A DNA stretch of 11,962 nt, taken from the NCBI GenBank assembly GCA_020052115.1, contig JAGVPR010000116.1, positions 1-11,962 on the forward strand. Reading direction: 5' to 3'. Positions 1-6,496 of the stretch are shown here, piece after piece. The notes beneath the pieces were generated by a model, which was not told the DNA's origin, made no database searches, and saw only the letters and a program-made list of their open reading frames with translations. The position numbers and the translations under genes are program-made. The stretch's first letter is position 1. The number at the start of each line of letters is the position of its first letter. The stretch comes from Candidatus Eiseniibacteriota bacterium (GTDB lineage: Bacteria; Eisenbacteria; RBG-16-71-46; JAGVPR01).

Positions 1-28
1 GCGAAAAGCGCCGCGAGGCCGAGGGCCC

Positions 29-283
29 TCACTCGAGGAGCACCAGCTTGCGGGTTTCCTCGACCCCCCCGGCCGTGAAGCGGCAGAAGTACACGCCCGC
101 CCCGACCCGGCGTCCCTCGCGGTCGCGAGCGTTCCAGAAGGTCTCGTGGCGGCCCGACTCGCGGCGGCCGTCCTCGATCACAGCGATCTCGCGCCCCGTG
201 AGATCGAAGATGGCGAGACGCACATCGCCATCCCTGGGAAGCGCGTACGAGAGGCGCACCGAGGCCGAGAACGGGTTGGGCGC
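29..283 (-). other. C-terminal Por-secretion/FlgD-Ig-like domain of the metallopeptidase
   Basis: Residues about 1204-1287 show the pattern of the type A sorting domain: APNPF, then an LSYALP strand, LAIFDLTGREI, a GRHETFWNARD segment and GAGVYFCRF, ending in RKLVLLE. In Bacteroidota such tails direct export by the type IX system. In other FCB lineages the same fold is often annotated FlgD-Ig-like, and its secretion role is unproven. Confidence 0.8.
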
Positions 284-3200
284 GAGAAGCTCAAGCCCCG
301 GAACGGCGGGCGGGCTGTCGGGGCCCGGGTCGCCGATCGTCGGTCGAAGAGAGGTCACGAGCAAAGTCCAAGAATCGAACGTGCCCGTTTCGACCTGCTG
401 ATTGTCGCTCACCGTGAGCGTCCAGTCCCCGAGCGTCGAATCCCCTACGAGATCGTCGAGAGTCCCAGGGCCGTCGGGGACGCGTTCGCTGTCGAACGTC
501 GTCAGAATGTTGTCGTCTCCCTTTCCCGTCCTATTGTGAAGACGCACCGTCCGGCCCGTGGGGGATCGCAGCTCCACGATGAGATCACCGACGTAACCGT
601 GATGGATGACCACGGACACGAGGATGTCGTGCAGCGTGCCGTCCATCGTGCAGTTGACGATTGACTGGATCCCAGCCGTGTTGTTGTCGGGGATGGCCTG
701 ATAGGGCGCGTCGCGGTAGGAGAAAGTGTCCACAGCGCGCAGTTCGGCGTTCTGCTCGGCGAGCACACCATTCTCGGGCGGAACGAGGCCCACGAGTTGA
801 ACCGTCTCATAGCCGGCGTGCAGGATCTCGAGCATCTGAGGAGTGCTGTAGAGACCGCTCAAGGAGTACGTTCCGTCAGCAGCGGTGAACGTCAGCGCGT
901 CCTGGAGCACCGAGCGCACGATCGTGCCGCTTCGGTCCGCCGGCCCGCCGAGGAGGTTCACCGTGCCGGAGATCGTCCCCGCCGGCGCCCCCTGCCCCGC
1001 CGCGAGGTAGTGCCCGATGTTGCCCACGAGGTTCCGGCGCACGTTCTGGTCGGACAGCGCATTGATATTGAACGCGCAGTAGACGACTCGGCCGGACTGG
1101 GGAGCCGCGTCGTCGTCATAGACGAGGATGCCGCCGTAGCCCGGCCAGATGCTGTTCTCAGCGAGAAGCGTGGCGCCCACTGCCGGGAGCACGGCATCCT
1201 GGTTCCCCTGCAGCCCCGCATAGGTCACGGTGACGGAGGCCGGCAGGATGTTCGGAACATAGAGGACCGGGTGCGTCTTCTTCCACGGCAGGGGACGCAC
1301 CACGCCCGACCAGTTGGAGACCCAGTTCGCGGCGTGGAGCACGTTCGAAGCGAACGATGGATAGCCCGGGACCTTCAACGCGTCGTACCCGACCTCCCCG
1401 CCCTCGATGACGACCTTGCCTCCGCCGGCCACGTGCTCCTCGATGATCGCCCGCGCGCCCGCGTGCGCCAGCGGGTTTGGGTTGTTCCCCGCGGCCCAGC
1501 CGACGAAATCGCTGCCGACCAACATGGCGGACGTGAGGGCGCCGGGAGTCACGGTGGTCACGATGAACCCCGCCGTCGCGAGATCGGCCGAGAGCACGGG
1601 GGTTCCGGTCGCGTTGTCATCGTCCACCACGAGCGCCCTTCCGCCGGCGTCGAGCACGGTGAAGGAGTTGAACAGCGGCGGCATGGGAGCGAACGATGTG
1701 TTTCGCAGGACCGACACGTCGCTCGCGGCGAGGCGGTACCCCACGACATCGCCAGGCGAGACCAGTGAAGCACCGAGCGGCAGATCCCTCAGGTACGTGT
1801 CCGTCCCCGCCACCCGAGGAACGTCGAAGACCCCGCGATCTTCGCCGTTCACGCTCACCGAAACCGTGACCGAATCCACGCCGTGCGAATCCGTGACGGT
1901 GGCGCTCAACGTGGGAGGCCATGTTCCATATGGGGCGTCCGCGATCGCCGTGTGTGTGATGACCGGAGGCGTCAGGTCGTCCGCTACGGAGAAGGTGAAG
2001 TATGTCCCGTCCGTGACCGGAAGGCGTGTCGTCAAGCCGGCGAAATCGGTGGCCCGAAAGTAGTACTCGTACGTCGTGCCCGCCGGGACTCCAAGGAAGC
2101 TGACCGCGTATTCGTCCTCGATGCCGGTCGGTTCCATCGGCAGCGAGAGGAACGATCCGCCGGCGGTCCGGCACAAGACGCGCACGGAATCTGGAGGGAT
2201 CGGCGCGTAGTTCCCGACCGTGGCGGTCAGGACGTAAGGACCGATCGGGTCCTCCGTGCTCGGCGGCGGAACGTGCGCGATGGCCGGCGCGAAGGCCGCC
2301 TGGCTCAAGATCCCGCGCTGCTCGAAGAGATCGAGCATGAGAGGAATGTCCGCGCCGGCGTAGAGTGCGCCGTCCGCAAGAATCACGGCCACCGCCCCGT
2401 CTTCGAACGACCCGCCCGGCGGCACCATGACGTGGCTCTCGATCACGACCGTCAGCGCGCGCTCCCGTCCGATTCCCTGGGCGATCTCCCACAACACGGC
2501 CGACCAGATCTCCCCGTCGCTGTGGACATCGCCGACGAGGTCATCCGGATAGTGCTTTGTCGAGTCAATGCGCCTTCCGGCCCAGCAGCCGTCCACGGGC
2601 CCGCGATCCCAGTCGAAGACCTGCTCGATCCCGTAGCCGTTCGACACCGTCTCCGACAGGGCCGCGGCGAAGAAATCGCAGAACCCCTCTCCCATCGCGC
2701 CCGATTCCCCTGTCCCCACCCAGCCCGGCACCTGATCGTCCTGCACGGCGTGCCCAAGCTCGTGCCAGATGACCTCGGCGTCCTCGGCGTCATCTATGCA
2801 ACCGTCGCCGTAAGCGAGGCGGCCGGTCGAGGGAACGTAGTGCGAGTTGTCGGCGCCGTCCAGTCCGTGCGCGTCGCACACGATCGGATGCGTGAGAATG
2901 TCCAGGAAACCCAGGGCGCGAAGGCTGCGGATCGCGGCGTCCACGTGGTAGTAGACGCTCACCTCTTCGAAGCGATCATCCCCCCGGTCGTAATTGAAGC
3001 CGTCCGCGGCAGCCGATGTCGCCCGCACTGTCATCGGAAGCTCGAAATCCTGGATCGAGCAGTGAGGTCCCCGGAGGTAGTACAGGCCGCCGACCGGAGC
3101 GTCGAGTTCCGGCAGTCCGACATGCCGGTAAGCTCCCTGAGGGATCGCCGACGGCGCGTCGTTCTGATCGGTGAGACTCTCGTTCTGGAGTGTGACCACG

Positions 3201-3892
3201 GGGTTCGGGTCGAAGATGTCTCCTGCACCGTCAATCGCGCTCACGACGAGATCGGTCACGCGAACGACCTCGCCGTTGCGGGCATCCACGAGGAGTTCCC
3301 AGTCGCCGAACGGTTCCTCGGCCGGAAGGAGCACCCGCCACACGAGGCGACCCTCGCGCGTGACGGAGAGATCCGCGCGGGGTTCGGCGTGATATGCCTC
3401 CGAGACGACGCCGACGCGGCGGCGAGCCAGACCGAGCGCGACGTCACGCGACACGGTCGCCGCGGGGGACGGCGACAGCGCGGCCTGCGTCTCGTTCACC
3501 ACCAGTCGCAAGGCGCCTGAGGGCGTGAGGTGCACGGCGAGGTAGGCGCCCAGGACAGGCAATGCACCGTGGCGCTGCTCGAAGAGGAAATGATCGCCCA
3601 TTCGCGTTCGCGCGCGGCGGGTCAGGAGGAGATCGTCTTCAGGAGCAAGATGGAGGGAATTCGAGAGTCCGTTGACAAGGGCTCTCGCGCGCACTTCGCC
3701 GCTCGCGCCGGGACTCGTTTCCTCCGAGCCCGCACGCACGATGCGGCGAGGGACTTCATCGGTCGTCAGGGTTCCCGCGTCGGTAGCGACCCCTGCGGCC
3801 TGTGCTGCAGGCGGTCCGCCCGGCAGCGCGGGAAGAACCAGAACGACGGAAGAGGCCCACAGGAACAGGAGTACGAATCGCAGTAGCGTCAC
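29..3892 (-). CDS. Secreted M36/M4-like zinc metallopeptidase with P-domain and C-terminal sorting-like tail
   Basis: Predicted extracellular endopeptidase of 1287 aa. A signal peptide (1-32, Ala-Gln-Ala cleavage site) precedes an FTP/PepSY-like propeptide (about 70-215) and a gluzincin catalytic domain (about 275-530). The domain has the zinc motif HELGH (His377, Glu378, His381), a third-ligand candidate Glu402 in EGFCDFF, and the fungalysin-like stretches VHSDGEIWSAVLWE (from 456) and ADGALYAGAD. Two Ig-like modules follow (about 548-640, 641-747), then a Rossmann/GATase-like module (747-965), a carboxypeptidase-regulatory-like beta module (970-1048), a proprotein-convertase P-domain (about 1056-1181) and an NPF...GVYF tail (1206-1287). 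The start is GTG at 3892; an in-frame TAG lies at 3938-3940 and the Shine-Dalgarno is weak (GGGG). It diverges from the aminotransferase. All catalytic residues are present, so it is probably active after propeptide removal. The exact family (M36 against M4) is less certain than the gluzincin call. Confidence 0.9.
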   Translation of the reverse strand: MTLLRFVLLFLWASSVVLVLPALPGGPPAAQAAGVATDAGTLTTDEVPRRIVRAGSEETSPGASGEVRARALVNGLSNSLHLAPEDDLLLTRRARTRMGDHFLFEQRHGALPVLGAYLAVHLTPSGALRLVVNETQAALSPSPAATVSRDVALGLARRRVGVVSEAYHAEPRADLSVTREGRLVWRVLLPAEEPFGDWELLVDARNGEVVRVTDLVVSAIDGAGDIFDPNPVVTLQNESLTDQNDAPSAIPQGAYRHVGLPELDAPVGGLYYLRGPHCSIQDFELPMTVRATSAAADGFNYDRGDDRFEEVSVYYHVDAAIRSLRALGFLDILTHPIVCDAHGLDGADNSHYVPSTGRLAYGDGCIDDAEDAEVIWHELGHAVQDDQVPGWVGTGESGAMGEGFCDFFAAALSETVSNGYGIEQVFDWDRGPVDGCWAGRRIDSTKHYPDDLVGDVHSDGEIWSAVLWEIAQGIGRERALTVVIESHVMVPPGGSFEDGAVAVILADGALYAGADIPLMLDLFEQRGILSQAAFAPAIAHVPPPSTEDPIGPYVLTATVGNYAPIPPDSVRVLCRTAGGSFLSLPMEPTGIEDEYAVSFLGVPAGTTYEYYFRATDFAGLTTRLPVTDGTYFTFSVADDLTPPVITHTAIADAPYGTWPPTLSATVTDSHGVDSVTVSVSVNGEDRGVFDVPRVAGTDTYLRDLPLGASLVSPGDVVGYRLAASDVSVLRNTSFAPMPPLFNSFTVLDAGGRALVVDDDNATGTPVLSADLATAGFIVTTVTPGALTSAMLVGSDFVGWAAGNNPNPLAHAGARAIIEEHVAGGGKVVIEGGEVGYDALKVPGYPSFASNVLHAANWVSNWSGVVRPLPWKKTHPVLYVPNILPASVTVTYAGLQGNQDAVLPAVGATLLAENSIWPGYGGILVYDDDAAPQSGRVVYCAFNINALSDQNVRRNLVGNIGHYLAAGQGAPAGTISGTVNLLGGPADRSGTIVRSVLQDALTFTAADGTYSLSGLYSTPQMLEILHAGYETVQLVGLVPPENGVLAEQNAELRAVDTFSYRDAPYQAIPDNNTAGIQSIVNCTMDGTLHDILVSVVIHHGYVGDLIVELRSPTGRTVRLHNRTGKGDDNILTTFDSERVPDGPGTLDDLVGDSTLGDWTLTVSDNQQVETGTFDSWTLLVTSLRPTIGDPGPDSPPAVPGLELLAPNPFSASVRLSYALPRDGDVRLAIFDLTGREIAVIEDGRRESGRHETFWNARDREGRRVGAGVYFCRFTAGGVEETRKLVLLE

Positions 3893-3952
3893 GGAACCCC
3901 GGATCGTCAGTACAGAGCCCCAAGCGTTCGGCGTGCCCTAACGCAGGAATTC

Positions 3953-3981
3953 AATATACCACAAGAAGTTGCCCCGCGCAA
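3953..3981 (-). promoter_or_regulatory. Possible sigma-70-type promoter for the metallopeptidase gene
   Basis: Read on the minus strand, TTGCGC (3981-3976) and TATATT (3958-3953) are separated by 17 nt. The -10 box matches consensus at five of six positions; the -35 box only at three. This is the most A+T-rich spot in the divergent gap. Transcription would begin near 3946 and leave a leader of about 54 nt before the GTG at 3892. The promoter rules of this lineage are unknown. Confidence 0.4.
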
Positions 3982-4009
3982 GAGAATCTTGACCCGAAGC
4001 CCTCGGGAC

Positions 4010-4014
4010 GGGAG
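4010..4014 (+). promoter_or_regulatory. Ribosome binding site that fixes the aminotransferase start
   Basis: GGGAG lies 9 nt upstream of GTG 4024. The open frame extends back to 3802, but that extension overlaps the divergent metallopeptidase gene and encodes no family sequence. The spacing therefore favours GTG 4024 over the longer frame and over ATG 4048. Confidence 0.6.
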
Positions 4015-4023
4015 AATCCGCCC

Positions 4024-5139
4024 GTGCCTTTCGAAGCGTTCGAGCATATGGCGTGGGCCAAGCGGGTCCAGTCCAGAGCCGCTGCAGATCTGGCGGTGTC
4101 CGGCATGCCGTCCTGCACCTGGGAGGATCTGGCGCTCGATCCGAGGGACCTTCCGCTGGCCGAGCCAAACTATTACGGCCTCCCGCGCTGGAGGGCCGCC
4201 GTCGCCCAGCGGTTTCGGGCTTCGGAGGATGGTGTCGTGCCGGTCTCCGGCGCCAGCTCGGCGATCTTCGCCGTGGTGGCGCTTTTCGTGCGGCCTGGGG
4301 ACCGGGTGGTCGTGGAAAGTCCCGGCTACGGGGCTCTGCGCACGGTCCCGACCCTCTTCGGGGCAGAGGTCGAGGTTCTCCCTAGGCCGTCCGAGAACGG
4401 GTTTCATCTCGACCTCGATCGCCTCGCTCAACTCGCGCGGCGGCCGCCGCGGCTCCTCCTGGTGAGCGATCTTCACAATCCCTCGGGTTCCGCGTTCAGC
4501 GAGAAGGAGCGAGAGGCCCTCGTCCGCGTCGCGGAGGACGGAGACTTCACCGTTCTCTGTGACGAGGTCTACCGCGAGTTTCTTCCAGATCCTCCCGATC
4601 CGCTCTTCCGCCGGAGTCTCAGGGTGATCTCCGCGGGGAGCCTGACGAAGGCGTTCGGGCTTGGGCCTCTTCGCGCGGGCTGGATTCTCGCATCGGACAC
4701 GGTCGCCGAGGGGCTCCGCCGCGTTCTCGACCTCGCCTACGTGGACAACGCGTCGCTTGCGGAGGCCGCGGCGGCGCACGCCCTGGGGCGGCTCGATCTC
4801 CTCAGGGCGCGGACGCGAGCGCTGCTTCAACCACGCCGCGCGGTGCTCGACGAGTGGCTTCGATCTCGATCCGACCTGATGACCGTTCACGCCCCGGAGG
4901 TCCCCTTCGCCTTCCCGCGCCTCCCGGCCGGGCTCACGGGGCGCCGGGTCTCCGACCTCCTCCTCGCGGAGCGCAGCACGGCCGTCGTGCCCGGCGAGTT
5001 CTTCGGCGACCCTCGCCACATGAGGATTTCCTGTGCGGGGCTGGCTCCGGACGCCCTTCGGACCGCCCTCGACGGCGTCTCGGAGATCCTGGACCGCCTC
5101 GCGGAACCCCGGCCGCGGCCTCCGGGTGGAACCGTCTAG
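4024..5139 (+). CDS. Class I/II PLP-dependent aminotransferase (fold type I)
   Basis: Predicted cytoplasmic transaminase of 371 aa, close to the usual 370-400 aa. Visible family marks, numbered from GTG 4024, are: ANYYG-like entry (PNYYGLPRWR, 48-57); GASSAIFAV (76-84), the cofactor phosphate-binding turn region; ESPGYG (98-103); HNPSG (Asn152); DEVY (Asp180 pairing with the pyridine nitrogen, Tyr183); SLTKAFG with the Schiff-base Lys209; GPLRAGW with phosphate-binding Arg217; and MRIS with Arg334, the expected substrate-carboxylate binder. The amino-donor and keto-acid substrates cannot be read from the sequence. Relatives include aspartate/aromatic aminotransferases and capreomycidine-synthase-like enzymes. 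No DNA-binding domain is present, so it is not a MocR regulator. It is followed 61 bp later by the PDZ gene on the same strand, with no clear terminator between them. Confidence 0.9.
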   Translation: MPFEAFEHMAWAKRVQSRAAADLAVSGMPSCTWEDLALDPRDLPLAEPNYYGLPRWRAAVAQRFRASEDGVVPVSGASSAIFAVVALFVRPGDRVVVESPGYGALRTVPTLFGAEVEVLPRPSENGFHLDLDRLAQLARRPPRLLLVSDLHNPSGSAFSEKEREALVRVAEDGDFTVLCDEVYREFLPDPPDPLFRRSLRVISAGSLTKAFGLGPLRAGWILASDTVAEGLRRVLDLAYVDNASLAEAAAAHALGRLDLLRARTRALLQPRRAVLDEWLRSRSDLMTVHAPEVPFAFPRLPAGLTGRRVSDLLLAERSTAVVPGEFFGDPRHMRISCAGLAPDALRTALDGVSEILDRLAEPRPRPPGGTV

Positions 5140-5188
5140 AGTTCGGCTGTCGGCCGGCCGGCAGATCGCGCGCCCGGCATCGCCGTGG

Positions 5189-5196
5189 AAAGGAGG
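5189..5196 (+). promoter_or_regulatory. Strong Shine-Dalgarno site of the PDZ gene
   Basis: AAAGGAGG ends 4 nt before ATG 5201 and is the best ribosome-binding sequence in the window. It rules out the much longer open frame starting at 5033, which would run inside the aminotransferase gene, and it places the start directly at a signal peptide. Confidence 0.8.
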
Positions 5197-5200
5197 AGAC

Positions 5201-6181
5201 ATGAGAATCTCGCGTTTCCTGTTGGCTTGTCTTTCTTTGCCCGCCCTCGCCTTCCCTCTCGCCTCCGCCGTCGCTGCGTGTGATCGCATTCCGGCCCAAG
5301 CCGTCTCGGCCGAGCAGGCGGGCGGCGGAGGTTGGCTCGGGGTCTACCTTCAGGAGGTGACTCGCGACATCGCCGAGAGCCTCGATCTCGATGACGCCCG
5401 GGGGGCGCTCGTGAGCGAGGTCATCACGAAGAGCCCGGCCGATGAGGCCGGCATCGTGCGCGGCGACGTCATCGTCTCCGTTGACGGCGATGAGGTCACG
5501 AGCCCGGACGATCTGATCCGGCTGGTTCGCCGGCATGACCCGGCGGACCGGCTGCGTTTCGAGGCGATCCGCGACGGCAAGAATCGCGAGTTCCAAGTGA
5601 AGCTCGGGACGAGGCCGGCATCCGCGGAGGAACCGCGCGCCGCGGAGCCTCGGCGCGGACACGAGCCGCACTGGATGCCAGAGGATCCGGATTCGCCGGG
5701 CCCCGGCCCGTTTCGCGAGTTCGGCGGCGGACCGTCGGCGTTCCTCGGCGTGCGCGTCGTGGATCTGAACGAGGACCTCGGTCCGTACTTCCAGAGAGAG
5801 CTCGGCGCCCTCGTCGTCCACGTCGGTGAAAGCACGCCGGCCGAGAAGGCGGGGCTCAAGGCCGGCGACGTCATCACAGCCGTCAATGGCCGCGCCGTCG
5901 AGAAGGCGCAGGATCTCGTGGATGCGATCGCCAAGGCGGAGGACGGCGATCGCGTGGAGATCGAATTCGTTCGCAAGGGGGAGTCGCGCTCACTGGACGC
6001 TCAACTGGAGGGCGCCCCCGGCCGGTCGCTCATGCGGTTACCCCAGATGGAACAGCGCCGGCTGCTCCGCGACCCGCTCTCGAAGGGGCGCGACGACCTT
6101 CGCCGCGACATGGACGAGCTGCGCAGGGATCTGGACGATCTGCGCCGGCAGCTCGAGAAGAGACAGGACCGGGACGACTGA
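5201..6181 (+). CDS. Exported tandem-PDZ protein with heptad-repeat C-terminus (possible lipoprotein)
   Basis: A 326-aa envelope protein. Residues 1-26 form a signal peptide. Val-Ala-Ala-Cys27 fits a lipobox, with Asp28 at +2, although signal peptidase I cleavage is also possible. PDZ domain 1 spans about 44-136, with carboxylate-binding loop WLGVYL and the KSPADEAGIVRGDVIVSVDG core. A Pro/Glu/Arg-rich linker (137-178) leads to PDZ domain 2 (about 180-270), with FLGVRV and STPAEKAGLKAGDVITAVNG. The tail from about 282 is highly charged and carries three consecutive heptads of the form [M/L]D[D/E]LRR[D/Q], predicting a coiled coil. Trypsin-like (HtrA) and C-terminal-processing protease domains are absent, so it is a binding or adaptor protein rather than a protease. 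PDZ domains usually bind C-terminal tails. The partner here is unknown. It is probably co-transcribed with the aminotransferase; the functional link is unclear. Confidence 0.9.
   Translation: MRISRFLLACLSLPALAFPLASAVAACDRIPAQAVSAEQAGGGGWLGVYLQEVTRDIAESLDLDDARGALVSEVITKSPADEAGIVRGDVIVSVDGDEVTSPDDLIRLVRRHDPADRLRFEAIRDGKNREFQVKLGTRPASAEEPRAAEPRRGHEPHWMPEDPDSPGPGPFREFGGGPSAFLGVRVVDLNEDLGPYFQRELGALVVHVGESTPAEKAGLKAGDVITAVNGRAVEKAQDLVDAIAKAEDGDRVEIEFVRKGESRSLDAQLEGAPGRSLMRLPQMEQRRLLRDPLSKGRDDLRRDMDELRRDLDDLRRQLEKRQDRDD
6092..6154 (+). repeat. Three heptad repeats in the PDZ protein tail
   Basis: Residues 298-318 repeat Asp-Asp/Glu-Leu-Arg-Arg-Asp/Gln-Met/Leu three times with strict seven-residue spacing. 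The Leu/Met positions form the hydrophobic stripe and the Asp/Arg positions can form salt bridges. This is a short coiled coil, likely used for oligomerisation. Confidence 0.75.
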
Positions 6182-6191
6182 TCCAAGACGC

Positions 6192-6220
6192 GAGGGGCTT
6201 CCCGCACCGGGAAGCCCCTC
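6192..6220. terminator. Perfect hairpin between convergent genes, probable bidirectional terminator
   Basis: GAGGGGCTTCCC (6192-6203) and its exact complement (6209-6220) enclose a 5-nt loop, GCACC. The stem lies 10 nt after the PDZ stop codon and 21 nt beyond the C25 peptidase stop on the other strand. There is no T-tract on either side, so it may act as a U-less terminator, an mRNA 3'-end stabiliser, or both. Confidence 0.7.
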
Positions 6221-6241
6221 ACGCTCCAGCGCCAGGGCGAC

Positions 6242-6496
6242 CTACCGCGAACGCACGACCCGCCGCACGGCTTCGAACCGTCCGATCTTGACGCCGGCGA
6301 AGTACACCCCGCTGGGAACCGTTCTGCCGCGGGCATCACATCCATCCCAGGCGAGCCGATGGGCGCCCGGCGGCAGCATCCGATCGCAGAGCTCGCGCAC
6401 GAGGCAGCCCTTGACGTCGAAGAGTCGTAGCGACACGCGCTCCCCGCCCCCGCCGGGCACGACGACCTGGAACGAAACGCTCGGCGAGAACGGGTT
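6242..6496 (-). other. C-terminal Por-secretion/FlgD-Ig-like domain of the C25 peptidase
   Basis: From GPNPFSPSVSFQV the tail shows RLFDVKGCLVREL, GAHRLAWDGCDARGR and PSGVYFAGVK, the same order of strands as in the metallopeptidase tail. It ends in a strongly basic VRRVVRSR, where most relatives end in K-[MLV]-x-L-L. It also holds three Cys residues, unusual for this module. Confidence 0.8.

Noticed and set aside
1883..3520. 545-codon open frame on the plus strand opposite the metallopeptidase
   Set aside because: No recognisable motifs, Arg-rich composition, and it lies opposite the zinc-site region of a convincing gene.
3989..4017. TTGACC-17 nt-GAGAAT as a promoter for the aminotransferase
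   Set aside because: The -10 box is poor (four of six), overlaps the ribosome binding site and would start transcription at the GTG itself. Possible only if the gene is leaderless, which the good Shine-Dalgarno contradicts.
5147..5163. G+C palindrome (GCCGGCCGGC core) between the aminotransferase and PDZ genes
   Set aside because: Short alternating GC/CG run without a loop or T-tract; expected by chance at this base composition and not good enough to call a terminator.
3907..5289. 460-codon open frame on the minus strand opposite the aminotransferase
   Set aside because: The translation is a low-complexity Arg/Glu/Pro-rich shadow; the plus strand has the Lys209 and other PLP motifs plus a ribosome binding site.
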